From Kribbella jiaozuonensis (GTDB lineage: Bacteria > Actinomycetota > Actinomycetes > Propionibacteriales > Kribbellaceae): a stretch of DNA of 64,000 nucleotides. The notes under the pieces are model-generated. The model saw only the letters and a program-made list of their open reading frames with translations, did no database searches and was not told where the DNA came from. Within the stretch, counting starts at the first letter, position 1. Each line of letters begins with the position of its first letter. The stretch covers positions 738,489-802,488 of the forward strand of contig NZ_SZPZ01000003.1 in NCBI RefSeq assembly GCF_005233875.1, read 5' to 3'. Below, piece by piece: positions 7,668 through 17,111 of the stretch. A program made the position numbers and the translations under genes.

Positions 7668-8474
7668 ATGAGGATCAGGGTTGTCGACGCGTTCGCCGAT
7701 CGTCCGTTCAGCGGTAATCCTGCCGGAGTGTGTCTCCTCGAGGCCGGGGCATGGCCCGACGAGGCCTGGATGCGGTCCGTCGCGGCCGAGCTGAAGCACG
7801 CCGAGACCGCGTTCGCGCGACCGTCGGAGCGGCCCGACGCGGACTGGGATCTGCGCTGGTTCACGCCGACGAAGGAGGTCGTGCTCTGCGGGCACGCGAC
7901 GCTGGCGACCACCCATGCGCTGGCCGCGGACGGAAAGGTGTCCGGCAAGGTCGCGTTCGCGAGCCTGAGCGGCATCCTCGTCGCGACTGTCGAGGACGAC
8001 GGGATCACGCTGGACTTCCCGGTCAACCGGCCGTTCGAGGTGCCGGTGCCGGTCGGGCTGGCGGCGGCCTTGTCGGTCGAGCCGGTCGAGGTCTACGTCA
8101 CCGGCGAGCTCCGCGATCTCCTGGTCGTCGTACGTGACGAGGCAGCCGTGCACGCGGTGATCCCGCAGTACGACGCGATCGCGGCGATCACCGAGCGGGA
8201 GAAGCTGCGCGGGGTGATCGTGACGGCGGAGGGTTCGGAGTACGACTTCGTCTCGCGGTTCTTCGCGCCGGGCAGCGGGATCCCGGAGGATCCGGTGACC
8301 GGCAGCGCGCACACCAGCCTGACGCCGTACTGGGGCGAACGCCTCGGACGGAACGAGCTGGTCGGGTACCAGGCGTCCGCCCGAGGCGGGGTCGTCCAGG
8401 TCAGCTCATCCGGCGACCGCGTCTACCTGAAGGGCCAGGCGATCACGGTCCTGGACGGTGAGCTGCTGGTCTAG
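7668..8474 (+). CDS. PhzF-family isomerase/epimerase
   Basis: The 268-residue protein starts with RIRVVDAFADRPFSGNPAGV, the hallmark of the PhzF family. It has the catalytic-region Glu in LKHAETAF and the second-domain motif GIPEDPVTGSAHTSL. Family members are cytoplasmic isomerases of the diaminopimelate epimerase fold. Only some of them act in phenazine synthesis, and no phenazine genes are nearby. Its stop overlaps the end of the convergent acidic protein gene by 4 bp. Confidence 0.88.
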   Translation: MRIRVVDAFADRPFSGNPAGVCLLEAGAWPDEAWMRSVAAELKHAETAFARPSERPDADWDLRWFTPTKEVVLCGHATLATTHALAADGKVSGKVAFASLSGILVATVEDDGITLDFPVNRPFEVPVPVGLAAALSVEPVEVYVTGELRDLLVVVRDEAAVHAVIPQYDAIAAITEREKLRGVIVTAEGSEYDFVSRFFAPGSGIPEDPVTGSAHTSLTPYWGERLGRNELVGYQASARGGVVQVSSSGDRVYLKGQAITVLDGELLV

Positions 8475-9094
8475 GCCCAGGTCTCGGCGTGGGTCGCCAC
8501 GCCGTTCGGGGCGATGAGTTCGGTGACGACGTCCTCCGCGTCGGCATCCAGCGGCTCGAACGGCGGCTCCGGTACGACGTACGCCCGCGCGCCGGCGACC
8601 ATCTCGATCCCGGGCAGCTCGAACCAGGCCTCGCCGACCTCGCGGCTGATCTCGTAGATCGCCTGCTCGGCGGAGTCGACCGGCTCCCGCTCGCCGGACT
8701 CGTCCAGCTCGGCCGGGTGCCGCTCCTGCGCGGCCCGGCCGGCCTCCAGCAGCGCGTCCAGGTCGACCACCCGCAGGTCGAACCGGGACACCACGCTGAT
8801 CACCTGGTCCGGCTCGACGTCTTCCTCGTCCTCGTCGTCGTCGGAGTCGTCCAGCAGCAGCGGCGTCGTACCGGTGTGCTCGAAGACGGCCTCGTTCCAG
8901 TCCTCGACCACACCCTCGAGGGCGGCGTTGTGCTCGAACAGCTCGGCGTTGTCCTCGTCGCCGGTCATCGCGAGCAGCGCGTCGGTGTGGGCCAGCAGGC
9001 GCTCGGCCAGCTTCTGGCTGGCCTCGGCCAGCGCGGCCCGGGTCTCCGCGGAGAAGAACTGCTCGGCGGGGGCGGGGGTGTCCAGTTCAGTCAC
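8471..9094 (-). CDS. Acidic hypothetical protein
   Basis: This 207-residue protein is strongly acidic, with a run of Asp and Glu in the middle (LLLDDSDDDEDEEDVEP) and no predicted signal peptide or membrane segment. I do not recognise the family with certainty. Clean actinobacterial codon use, a defined ATG and a plausible helical N-terminus support it as a real gene. It lies between the PhzF gene and the divergent kdp operon; no link to potassium uptake is evident. Confidence 0.75.
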   Translation of the reverse strand: MTELDTPAPAEQFFSAETRAALAEASQKLAERLLAHTDALLAMTGDEDNAELFEHNAALEGVVEDWNEAVFEHTGTTPLLLDDSDDDEDEEDVEPDQVISVVSRFDLRVVDLDALLEAGRAAQERHPAELDESGEREPVDSAEQAIYEISREVGEAWFELPGIEMVAGARAYVVPEPPFEPLDADAEDVVTELIAPNGVATHAETWA

Positions 9095-9140
9095 GTGCGG
9101 GATCTTCCCTGTCTGTCGGTGGGCATGCCAGCCGTAAGTA

Positions 9141-9190
9141 TGTGAGAAGCCTGTGAGAGCTCTGTCAGCGGGTGTGAGAGGCCTGCGAGA
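9141..9190. promoter_or_regulatory. Direct repeats upstream of kdp operon, candidate KdpE site
   Basis: TGTGAGAAGCCTGTGAGA at 9141-9158 and TGTGAGAGGCCTGCGAGA at 9173-9190 match at 16 of 18 positions. Their starts are 32 bp apart, about three helical turns. OmpR-type response regulators usually bind direct repeats, and KdpE is encoded at the end of the operon, so these are candidate KdpE sites. No recognisable c-di-AMP riboswitch was seen here. Confidence 0.5.
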
Positions 9191-9261
9191 ACCCTCCTGA
9201 GCAGGCAGCTAGCGGTGTGCAGTTGAACCCATGAGCACATTTGTCGCGAGGTGGAGCCGTC

Positions 9262-9345
9262 ATGGGTGACGTCATCTACATCGCAGTCACCGTCGTCGTG
9301 TTCGCGGCCATCTGGTTCGCGCTGCGTGGAGTGGAGAAGTTGTGA
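9262..9345 (+). CDS. 27-aa membrane peptide preceding kdpF
   Basis: The ATG at 9262 opens a 27-residue frame reading MGDVIYIAVTVVVFAAIWFA then LRGVEKL. It is a single transmembrane helix with a short basic/acidic C-terminus. GAGGTGGAG upstream can serve as ribosome binding site. Its stop overlaps the kdpF GTG start by 4 bp (GTGA), the same coupling used in the rest of the operon, which argues that it is translated. It may be a second small subunit or regulator of the Kdp ATPase. Confidence 0.7.
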   Translation: MGDVIYIAVTVVVFAAIWFALRGVEKL

Positions 9346-9431
9346 GCGCCGAGAACATTGCCGGCCTGGTGGTGGCCGCTGCTCTGGTCCTCTACCTGAT
9401 CGCCGCCCTGATCTTCCCCGAGAGGTTCTGA
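9342..9431 (+). CDS. kdpF: Potassium-transporting ATPase subunit KdpF
   Basis: This 29-residue peptide (start GTG at 9342) is one hydrophobic helix ending in IFPERF, matching the size and C-terminal pattern of KdpF, which stabilises the KdpABC complex in the membrane. Its stop shares a base with the kdpA ATG (TGATG), so translation is coupled. Confidence 0.88.
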   Translation: MSAENIAGLVVAAALVLYLIAALIFPERF

Positions 9432-11092
9432 TGTCAGACACCGCGGCCGGCCTGTTGCAGGTCGGCTTCCTCCTCCTGTGCCTGGCGGCCGTCTACCGGC
9501 CGCTGGGTGGGTACATGGCTCGGGTCTTCACGTCCGACAAGGACCTGGCCGTCGAGCGCGTGACCTACAAGCTCTTCGGCGTCGACTCGAAGGCCGACCA
9601 GACCTGGGGCGTCTACGCCCGGTCGCTGATCGCCTTCTCGGCCCTGAGCCTGGTACTGCTCTATCTGTTGCAGCGGATCCAGCACTGGCTGCCGCTGTCG
9701 CTGGGCCTGCCGAACGTCGAGTCCGGGCTGGCGTTCAACACCGCCGCCTCGTTCGTCGCGAACACCAACTGGCAGTCGTACTCGCCCGAGGTGACGATGG
9801 GCCACCTGGTCCAGTTCGCCGGCCTCGCGGTGCAGAACTTCCTGTCCGCGGCCGTCGGCATCGTGGTCGCGGTCGCGCTGATCCGCGGCTTCGCCCGGGC
9901 CAAGACCGACCGGCTCGGCAACTTCTGGGTCGACCTGACCCGGACCACGCTGCGGATCCTGCTGCCGATCGCGGTTCTCGGCACCCTCGCGCTGGTCGCG
10001 ATGGGCGTCGTACAGAACTTCTCCGGCGGGCACGAGGTCGCGTCGGTCGTCGGCCAGAGCCAGACCATCCCCGGCGGCCCGGTGGCCAGCCAGGAGGTCA
10101 TCAAGGAGCTCGGCACCAACGGCGGCGGCTTCTACAACGCCAACTCCGCGCACCCGTTCGAGAACCCGAACGGTCTGTCGAACCTGTTCGAGATCTTCCT
10201 CGAGCTCGTCATCCCGGTCGCGCTGACCCGCACCTTCGGCCTGATGGTCAAGGACAAGCGGCAGGGCTACGCGATCCTCGGCGTGATGGGCACGCTCTGG
10301 GCGGCCTTCACCTTCGCCGCGACCTTCTTCGAGAACCAGGGCGCCGGTACGGCGACCCAGGCCGCGGGCGCTGCGATGGAGGGCAAGGAGACCCGCTTCG
10401 GCGAATGGGCCTCGGCGCTGTTCGCGACCTCGACGACGGGTACGTCGACCGGTGCCGTGAACTCGGCGCACGACTCGTTCACCCCGCTCGGCGGCGGTAC
10501 GACGCTGTTCCACATGATGCTCGGAGAAGTCTCGCCGGGCGGAACCGGAACGGGTCTCTACGGCATGCTGATCCTCGCCGTGTTGGCGGTGTTCGTCGCG
10601 GGCCTGATGGTCGGACGCACCCCGGAGTACCTGAAGAAGAAGATCACCGCGCGCGAGATGAAGCTGGTCTCGTTGTACATCCTGGCGACGCCGACCGTCG
10701 TACTGATCGGTGCTTCGCTGGCGATGGGGCTCGCGGTGGCCCGGGCGTCGATCTTCAACACCGACAGCCCGCACGGGTTCTCCGAAGTGCTGTACGCGTT
10801 CACCTCGGCCGGTAACAACAACGGCAGCGCGTTCGGCGGTCTGAGCGCGAACATCCCGTTCTACAACACCGCTCTCGGGCTGGTGATGTTGCTCGGCCGG
10901 TTCGTCCCGATCGTATTCGCGCTGGCGCTGGCCGGTTCGCTCGCCCAGCAGCAGCCGGTACCGGTGACCCAGGGCACGCTGCCCACCCACAAGGCCCTGT
11001 TCGTGACGCTGCTCGTCGGCACCGTCCTGATCGTGACCGGCCTGACCTACTTCCCTGCACTGACTCTTGGACCCCTCGCGGAGGGACTGTGA
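9431..11092 (+). CDS. kdpA: Potassium-transporting ATPase subunit KdpA
   Basis: The 553-residue protein is the K+-selective channel-like subunit of the KdpFABC pump. It is a polytopic membrane protein with about ten hydrophobic segments. Conserved filter-type glycine motifs include GTNGGGFYN near residue 227 and TSAGNNNGSAFGG near the C-terminal third. I placed the start at the ATG at 9431, which overlaps the kdpF stop; an upstream in-frame extension would run through kdpF. It is coupled to kdpB by a 4-bp overlap. Expression is expected at low external potassium. Confidence 0.97.
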   Translation: MSDTAAGLLQVGFLLLCLAAVYRPLGGYMARVFTSDKDLAVERVTYKLFGVDSKADQTWGVYARSLIAFSALSLVLLYLLQRIQHWLPLSLGLPNVESGLAFNTAASFVANTNWQSYSPEVTMGHLVQFAGLAVQNFLSAAVGIVVAVALIRGFARAKTDRLGNFWVDLTRTTLRILLPIAVLGTLALVAMGVVQNFSGGHEVASVVGQSQTIPGGPVASQEVIKELGTNGGGFYNANSAHPFENPNGLSNLFEIFLELVIPVALTRTFGLMVKDKRQGYAILGVMGTLWAAFTFAATFFENQGAGTATQAAGAAMEGKETRFGEWASALFATSTTGTSTGAVNSAHDSFTPLGGGTTLFHMMLGEVSPGGTGTGLYGMLILAVLAVFVAGLMVGRTPEYLKKKITAREMKLVSLYILATPTVVLIGASLAMGLAVARASIFNTDSPHGFSEVLYAFTSAGNNNGSAFGGLSANIPFYNTALGLVMLLGRFVPIVFALALAGSLAQQQPVPVTQGTLPTHKALFVTLLVGTVLIVTGLTYFPALTLGPLAEGL

Positions 11093-13167
11093 CCACGCTC
11101 GTAAAGCCGCCCGCGTCCACGCCGGCGGTACCCCCGAAGAGAGCAGCTTCGGGTCTGTTCGACCCGAAGATGCTGCTCACCGCCCTGCCCGACGCGGTCC
11201 GCAAACTCGACCCGCGGGTGATGGTGAAGAACCCGGTCATGTTCGTGGTCGAGGTGGGCGCGGTCGCGTCGACGATCTTCGCCTTCACCGACTCGAGCGT
11301 GTTCGTCTGGTGGATCGTGGTCTGGCTCTGGCTGACCGTGATCTTCGCCAACCTGGCCGAGGCCGTCGCGGAAGGCCGGGGCAAGGCCCAGGCCGAGACG
11401 CTGCGCCGGGCCAAGACCGAGACCACCGCGCGCCGGCTGGTCGGCGACCGCGAGGAAGAGGTCCCCGCGACCCAGCTCAAGCTCGGCGACCTCGTGGTCG
11501 TCGAGGCCGGGCAGATCATCCCCGGCGACGGTGACGTCGTCGAGGGTGTCGCGAGCGTCGACGAGTCGGCGATCACCGGCGAGTCGGCCCCGGTCATCCG
11601 CGAGTCCGGCGGTGACCGGAGCGCGGTCACCGGTGGCACCAAGGTGCTGTCGGACCGGATCGTCGTGAAGATCACCACCAAACCCGGTGAGAGCTTCATC
11701 GACCGGATGATCGCGCTGGTCGAGGGTGCGTCACGGCAGAAGACGCCGAACGAGATCGCGCTGAACATCCTGCTGGCCAGCCTGACGATCGTGTTCCTGA
11801 TCGCGACCGTGACGCTGCCGACGTTCGCGAACTACGCACACGTCGATCTGAACATCGTGATCCTGGTGGCCCTGCTGGTCTGCCTGATCCCGACCACGAT
11901 CGGCGCGCTGCTGTCCGCGATCGGTATCGCCGGTATGGACCGGCTGGTGCAGCGCAACGTGCTGGCGATGTCCGGACGGGCCGTCGAGGCCGCCGGCGAC
12001 GTGAACACGCTGCTGCTGGACAAGACCGGCACCATTACGCTGGGCAACCGGCAGGCCGCGGAGTTCATCCCGGTCAAGGGTGTGAGCGACACCGAGCTCG
12101 CCGACGCGGCGCAGCTGTCCAGCCTCGCCGACGAGACGCCGGAGGGCCGGTCGATCGTCGTACTGGCGAAGACCGGGTACGGACTGCGTGAGCGCCACAC
12201 CGGAGAGTTGCCGCACGCAACCTTCGTGGAGTTCACCGCGCAGACCCGGATGAGTGGTGTCGACCTGGACGACCGGCAGGTCCGCAAGGGCGCGGCCGGC
12301 GCGGTCAACGCCTGGATCAACCAGCACGGCGGGCAGATCGACGTACAGCTCGGCGAGATCGTCGACGGCATCTCGGCCTCCGGCGGTACGCCGCTGGTCG
12401 TTGCCGAGAGCATCAACGGCAAGGCGCGTCCGCTCGGCGTCATCCACCTCAAGGACGTGGTCAAGGAAGGCATGCGGGAGCGGTTCGACCAGATGCGTGC
12501 GATGGGCATCCGGACCGTGATGATCACCGGTGACAACCAGCTGACCGCGAAGGCGATCGCCGAGGAGGCCGGGGTCGACGACTTCCTGGCCGAGGCGACG
12601 CCCGAGGACAAGATGGCGCTGATCAAGAAGGAGCAGGAGGGCGGCCGGCTGGTCGCGATGACCGGTGACGGTACCAACGATGCGCCGGCGCTGGCCCAGG
12701 CCGATGTCGGCGTGGCGATGAACTCCGGTACGTCGGCCGCGAAGGAGGCCGGCAACATGGTCGACCTCGACTCGAACCCGACCAAGCTGATCGAGATCGT
12801 CGAGATCGGCAAGCAGTTGCTGATCACCCGCGGATCGCTGACCACGTTCTCGATCGCGAACGACGTGGCCAAGTACTTCGCGATCCTGCCGGCGCTGTTC
12901 GCCTCGGCGTACCCGGGGCTGGACAAGCTGAACATCATGGGGCTGCACTCGCCGGAGTCGGCGATCGTGTCCGCCATCGTGTTCAACGCGCTGGTGATCG
13001 TGGCCCTGGTGCCGCTGGCGCTGCGCGGGGTCCGGTACAAGCCGTCGTCGGCCTCGGCGATGCTGCGCCGCAACCTGCTGATCTACGGCATCGGCGGTCT
13101 GATCAGCCCGTTCGTCGGAATCAAACTCCTCGACCTGGTGATCTCCTTGATCCCGGGTCTGCGGTGA
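11089..13167 (+). CDS. kdpB: Potassium-transporting ATPase ATP-binding subunit KdpB
   Basis: This 692-residue P-type ATPase drives K+ import by KdpA. It has the phosphorylation motif DKTGTIT with Asp at about residue 311, the actuator TGES at about 163, and the hinge TGDGTND at about 524. Several transmembrane segments lie before and after the catalytic part. Translation starts at a GTG overlapping the kdpA stop by 4 bp. Length is typical of the family. Confidence 0.98.
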   Translation: MTTLVKPPASTPAVPPKRAASGLFDPKMLLTALPDAVRKLDPRVMVKNPVMFVVEVGAVASTIFAFTDSSVFVWWIVVWLWLTVIFANLAEAVAEGRGKAQAETLRRAKTETTARRLVGDREEEVPATQLKLGDLVVVEAGQIIPGDGDVVEGVASVDESAITGESAPVIRESGGDRSAVTGGTKVLSDRIVVKITTKPGESFIDRMIALVEGASRQKTPNEIALNILLASLTIVFLIATVTLPTFANYAHVDLNIVILVALLVCLIPTTIGALLSAIGIAGMDRLVQRNVLAMSGRAVEAAGDVNTLLLDKTGTITLGNRQAAEFIPVKGVSDTELADAAQLSSLADETPEGRSIVVLAKTGYGLRERHTGELPHATFVEFTAQTRMSGVDLDDRQVRKGAAGAVNAWINQHGGQIDVQLGEIVDGISASGGTPLVVAESINGKARPLGVIHLKDVVKEGMRERFDQMRAMGIRTVMITGDNQLTAKAIAEEAGVDDFLAEATPEDKMALIKKEQEGGRLVAMTGDGTNDAPALAQADVGVAMNSGTSAAKEAGNMVDLDSNPTKLIEIVEIGKQLLITRGSLTTFSIANDVAKYFAILPALFASAYPGLDKLNIMGLHSPESAIVSAIVFNALVIVALVPLALRGVRYKPSSASAMLRRNLLIYGIGGLISPFVGIKLLDLVISLIPGLR

Positions 13168-13181
13168 AAGGCTAGTTGTTC

Positions 13182-13811
13182 ATGGCAAGCAATCTGCCCG
13201 GCTCGGTCCGGCAGTTCGGAGTGGCGCTACGGGCGCTGCTCGTGTTCACGGCGATCCTCGGGATCGTCTACCCGCTGGTGATGACCGGGGTCGCGCAGGC
13301 CGTCTTCCACAGCAACGCGAACGGGTCGGTCGTCAAGGTCGACGGCAAGGACGTCGCCTCCGACCTGATCGGCCAGGCGTACACGATGGACTCCGGGAAG
13401 AAGGATGCCGACGGCAACGCGATCATGGTCGCGGACCCGAAGTGGTTCCAGACCCGGCCGTCCGCGGTCGACTACGACGGGATGGGTAGCGCTGCCTCGC
13501 AGTACGGGCCGAACAACCCCGACCTGGTCAAGCTGATCGAACAGCGCCGGCAGGACGTCGCCAAGCTCGAGGGCGTCGACCCGTCGCAGGTCCCGCCGGA
13601 CGCGGTCACCGCGAGCGGTAGCGGCCTCGACCCGGCCATCAGCCCGGCGTACGCCGCTCTGCAGGTCAACCGCGTCGCTCGCGAGCGGGGACTGCCGGTG
13701 GAGAAGGTCCAGCAGCTGGTGAAGGACAACACGAAGGGCCGCACGCTCGGGTTCCTCGGGGAGCCGACGGTCAATGTGGTGACGTTGAACGCCGCCTTGG
13801 CTGCCAGCTGA
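13182..13811 (+). CDS. kdpC: Potassium-transporting ATPase subunit KdpC
   Basis: The 209-residue protein has one N-terminal transmembrane helix (LLVFTAILGIVYPLVMTG) and an extracytoplasmic domain with typical KdpC motifs (SAVDYDGMGSAASQYGPNN, DPAISPAYAALQVNRVA). It helps ATP-dependent K+ transfer in the KdpFABC complex. I prefer the ATG at 13182; a TTG at 13176 is in frame but closer to the ribosome binding site. There is an atypical gap of 14 bp from kdpB. Confidence 0.96.
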   Translation: MASNLPGSVRQFGVALRALLVFTAILGIVYPLVMTGVAQAVFHSNANGSVVKVDGKDVASDLIGQAYTMDSGKKDADGNAIMVADPKWFQTRPSAVDYDGMGSAASQYGPNNPDLVKLIEQRRQDVAKLEGVDPSQVPPDAVTASGSGLDPAISPAYAALQVNRVARERGLPVEKVQQLVKDNTKGRTLGFLGEPTVNVVTLNAALAAS

Positions 13812-13823
13812 GAGTATGAAGGT

Positions 13824-16385
13824 ATGAAGCGCGGGCATCTGCGGGTCTATCTCGGGGCCGCGCCTGGTGTCGGGAAGACGTACAAGATGCTGGGCGAGGG
13901 GCAACGGCGCCTCGCCCGGGGGACCGACGTGGTGGTCGGGTTCGTCGAGACCCACGGCCGGGAACACACCGCGGAGATGCTCGCCGGGCTCGAGGTGATC
14001 CCGCGGCGGATCATCGACTACCGCGGCGCGAGTTTCACCGAGCTCGACATCGACGCGGTACTGGCGCGGCGCCCGGAGGTGGCGCTGGTCGACGAACTGG
14101 CGCACACCAACGTCCCGGGCAGCCGGAACGAGAAGCGCTGGCAGGACATCGAGGAGTTGCTGGCCGCCGGGATCGACGTGATCTCGGCGGTCAACATCCA
14201 GCACCTCGAGTCGATCAACGACGTGGTCGAGAAGATCACCGGCGTACCCCAGCAGGAGACGGTCCCGGACCGGGTGGTCCGGGCCGCGGACCAGATCGAG
14301 CTGGTCGACATGACCCCGGAGGCGCTGCGCCGGCGGATGGCCCACGGCAACGTGTACGCCGCGGACAAGATCGACGCTGCCCTGGGCAACTACTTCCGGG
14401 TCGGCAACCTGTCCGCCCTGCGCGAGCTGGCGCTGCTCTGGCTGGCCGACCGGGTGGACGCGGGGCTGCAGCAGTACCGCCAGGAGCACGACATCGACTC
14501 GACCTGGGAGGCCCGGGAGCGGGTTGTGGTCGCGCTCACAGGTGGTCCCGAGGGCGAGACGCTGATCCGGCGGGCCGCCCGGATCGCCGCGCGGTCGTCC
14601 GGCGGGGATCTGCTCGCCGTACATGTCGCGCGCTCCGACGGCCTGACCGGGGCGAACCCGAGCAAGTTGGCCGAGCAGCGCAACCTGGTCGAGAAGCTCG
14701 GCGGGACCTATCACCAGGTGGTCGGCGACGACATCCCGTCCGCCCTGCTCACCTTCGCGAAGGCCGAGAACGCCACCCAGTTGGTGCTCGGCGGCAGTCG
14801 CCGTTCGCGGATCGGGTCCCTGTTCACCGGACCGGGGATCGGCGCGACCACAATCCGCGATTCGGGCGATATCGACGTACATATCGTCACGCACTCATTG
14901 ATGGGTCGCGGGCGGTTGCCTCGGTTGCGGGGCAGTCTGTCCCGGCGCCGGAAGATCCAGGGATTCGTCCTGTCGATCGTGCTGCCGCCGGTGCTCGCGC
15001 TGGTGCTCGGGCTGGGTGGCGACACGCTCAACCTGACCAGCAACGTGCTGGCGTTCCTGCTGGCGGTGGTCGTGGTGGCGCTGGTCGGCGGGATGTGGCC
15101 GGCGATGGTGACCGCGGTCGGCGGGTCGCTGGTACTCAACTGGTTCTTCACCCCGCCGAAGCGGACGTTCACGATCGCCGAGCTGAACAACGCGTTGGCG
15201 CTGGTGATCTTCATCCTGGTCGCCGCGATGGTGAGCTCGGTCGTCGACCGGGCGGCACGACGTACCAGGCAGGCGGCCCGGGCGGCCGCGGAATCGGAGA
15301 CGTTGGCGACCTTGGCCGGATCGGTACTGCGAGGTGAGACCGCCCTGCCCGCGCTGCTCGAACGGGTGCGCGAGGCCTTCGGGATGACCGGGGCGTGTCT
15401 GATGGAACGTGTGGACGACGACGAGCTGACCGAGGTCTGGCGACCGCTGGCCTCGGCCGGTTCCCTGACCTGCACCCGTCCGGAGGAGGCCGACGCGGAG
15501 ATCCCGGCGCGGGACGACCTCGTTCTGGTGCTGCAAGGTCATCAGCTGGAGGCGGACGAGCGCCGGCTGGTCGGGGCCTTTGCGGCCCACGCCGCCGCGC
15601 TGGTTGACCGGGCCCGGTTGAGCGAGGCGGCCGCGGAGGCCAAGCCGCTCGCCGAGGCCGACAAGCTGCGTACGGCGTTGCTCCGGGCAGTCGGCCACGA
15701 CCTGCGTTCCCCGTTGGCGTCGGCGAAGGCGTCGGTGACTTCGCTGCGCAGCGATGATGTGGAGTGGAGCGAGTCCGAGCGGGCCGAGCTGCTGGAGACC
15801 GCGGACGAGTCGCTGGACCGGTTGTCGCGGTTGGTGGACAACCTGCTCGACCTGAGTCGGCTGCAGGCCGGCGTACTGCCGGTGTTCACGCGGCCGATGG
15901 CGCTGGACGAGATCATGCCCGGCGTACTGGCCGAGCTGGGTGACGAAGCCGACCAGGTGACCGTCGACATCCCGCACACGCTGCCGCTGGTCGAGGCGGA
16001 CCCGGCGCTGCTGGAGCGCGTGGTGGCGAACCTGCTGGCGAACGCGATCCGCTACTCGCCGCCCGGACGTCCGCCGCTGATCACCGGGAGCGCTCTGGGC
16101 GAAATCGTCGAGATCCGGGTGATCGACCGCGGGCCGGGGATCCCGCGCGAGGACCGGGACCGGATGTTCGCGCCGTTCCAGCGCCTCGGCGACACCGACA
16201 ACACGGTCGGCGTCGGGCTGGGGCTGGCGCTCGCCCGCGGCCTCGCCGAGGCGATGCACGGTGCGCTGCTGCCCGAGGACACCCCCGGCGGTGGCCTGAC
16301 CATGGTGGTCACGATCCCGACCGCCAGCCTCCGCCCGACCGACGCCCCGGTCCCGGGAGCACGCGAACGATCGGAGCAGGAGTGA
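13824..16385 (+). CDS. kdpD: Sensor histidine kinase KdpD
   Basis: The 853-residue kinase has the N-terminal KdpD domain with a Walker A (GAAPGVGKT, residues 11-19). A universal-stress-like domain follows at about 230-370, then four transmembrane helices at about 385-485, a GAF-like region, the phospho-acceptor H-box HDLRSPL (His at about residue 625) and an ATPase domain with N-box NLLANAIRYSP. It senses potassium limitation or ionic strength and phosphorylates KdpE. It is 13 bp downstream of kdpC and overlaps kdpE by 4 bp. Confidence 0.97.
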   Translation: MKRGHLRVYLGAAPGVGKTYKMLGEGQRRLARGTDVVVGFVETHGREHTAEMLAGLEVIPRRIIDYRGASFTELDIDAVLARRPEVALVDELAHTNVPGSRNEKRWQDIEELLAAGIDVISAVNIQHLESINDVVEKITGVPQQETVPDRVVRAADQIELVDMTPEALRRRMAHGNVYAADKIDAALGNYFRVGNLSALRELALLWLADRVDAGLQQYRQEHDIDSTWEARERVVVALTGGPEGETLIRRAARIAARSSGGDLLAVHVARSDGLTGANPSKLAEQRNLVEKLGGTYHQVVGDDIPSALLTFAKAENATQLVLGGSRRSRIGSLFTGPGIGATTIRDSGDIDVHIVTHSLMGRGRLPRLRGSLSRRRKIQGFVLSIVLPPVLALVLGLGGDTLNLTSNVLAFLLAVVVVALVGGMWPAMVTAVGGSLVLNWFFTPPKRTFTIAELNNALALVIFILVAAMVSSVVDRAARRTRQAARAAAESETLATLAGSVLRGETALPALLERVREAFGMTGACLMERVDDDELTEVWRPLASAGSLTCTRPEEADAEIPARDDLVLVLQGHQLEADERRLVGAFAAHAAALVDRARLSEAAAEAKPLAEADKLRTALLRAVGHDLRSPLASAKASVTSLRSDDVEWSESERAELLETADESLDRLSRLVDNLLDLSRLQAGVLPVFTRPMALDEIMPGVLAELGDEADQVTVDIPHTLPLVEADPALLERVVANLLANAIRYSPPGRPPLITGSALGEIVEIRVIDRGPGIPREDRDRMFAPFQRLGDTDNTVGVGLGLALARGLAEAMHGALLPEDTPGGGLTMVVTIPTASLRPTDAPVPGARERSEQE

Positions 16386-17059
16386 CGAGAGTATTGGTGG
16401 TCGACGACGAGCCGCAGATCGTGCGGGCGTTGCAGATCAACCTGAAGGCGCGTGGGTACGAGGTGCATCTGGCCGGCACCGGTACGTCGGCGTTGAAGGT
16501 CGCCGCGCAGCATCCGCCCGAGCTGGTGATCCTCGACCTCGGGCTGCCGGACTTCGACGGCGTGGACGTGATCCGCGGGCTCCGCGGCTGGACCGACGCG
16601 CCGATCCTGGTGCTGTCCGGGCGGACCGACCAGACCGACAAGGTCGAGGCGCTGGACGCGGGCGCGGACGACTACGTGACGAAGCCGTTCGGCATCGATG
16701 AGCTGCTGGCCCGGATGCGCGCCGTACTCCGACGCAGCAACATCGCCCAGGACCAGCCCGTGGTGACCGTCGGCGGCTCCGTCGTCGACCTGGCGGCCAA
16801 GCGCGTCACACTGGAGAACGGCGAAGACATCCGCCTCACCCCGACCGAGTGGCACCTGCTCGAGGTCCTGGTCCGCAACCCCGGCAAGCTGATGTCCCAA
16901 CGCCAGCTCCTGACCGAGGTCTGGGGCCCCGGCTACGAAACCGCCAGCGGCAACCTCCGCTTCTACATGGGCCAGCTCCGCCGCAAACTGGAGCCCGATC
17001 CGGCCCGCCCGAAGCACCTCCTGACCGAGCCGGGCATGGGCTACCGCTTCGAGCCCTGA
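16382..17059 (+). CDS. kdpE: Response regulator KdpE
   Basis: This 225-residue OmpR-type regulator has a receiver domain with acidic pocket VVDDE, phospho-acceptor Asp at residue 52 (VILDLGLPDFDG) and Lys in YVTKPFG, followed by a winged-helix output domain (LTPTEWHLLEVLVRNPGKLMS). It starts at a GTG overlapping the kdpD stop. It is expected to activate the kdp operon, possibly through the direct repeats at 9141-9190. Confidence 0.97.
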   Translation: MTRVLVVDDEPQIVRALQINLKARGYEVHLAGTGTSALKVAAQHPPELVILDLGLPDFDGVDVIRGLRGWTDAPILVLSGRTDQTDKVEALDAGADDYVTKPFGIDELLARMRAVLRRSNIAQDQPVVTVGGSVVDLAAKRVTLENGEDIRLTPTEWHLLEVLVRNPGKLMSQRQLLTEVWGPGYETASGNLRFYMGQLRRKLEPDPARPKHLLTEPGMGYRFEP

Positions 17060-17111
17060 CGGTGTCCGTTTCGTTCAAGACCTCCGGCCGGATCTGCGGG
17101 AGGGTAGGCAC

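Noticed and set aside
9095..9261. Possible c-di-AMP riboswitch upstream of kdp
   Set aside because: The leader is short and I could not find the conserved ydaO core; direct repeats explain the region better.
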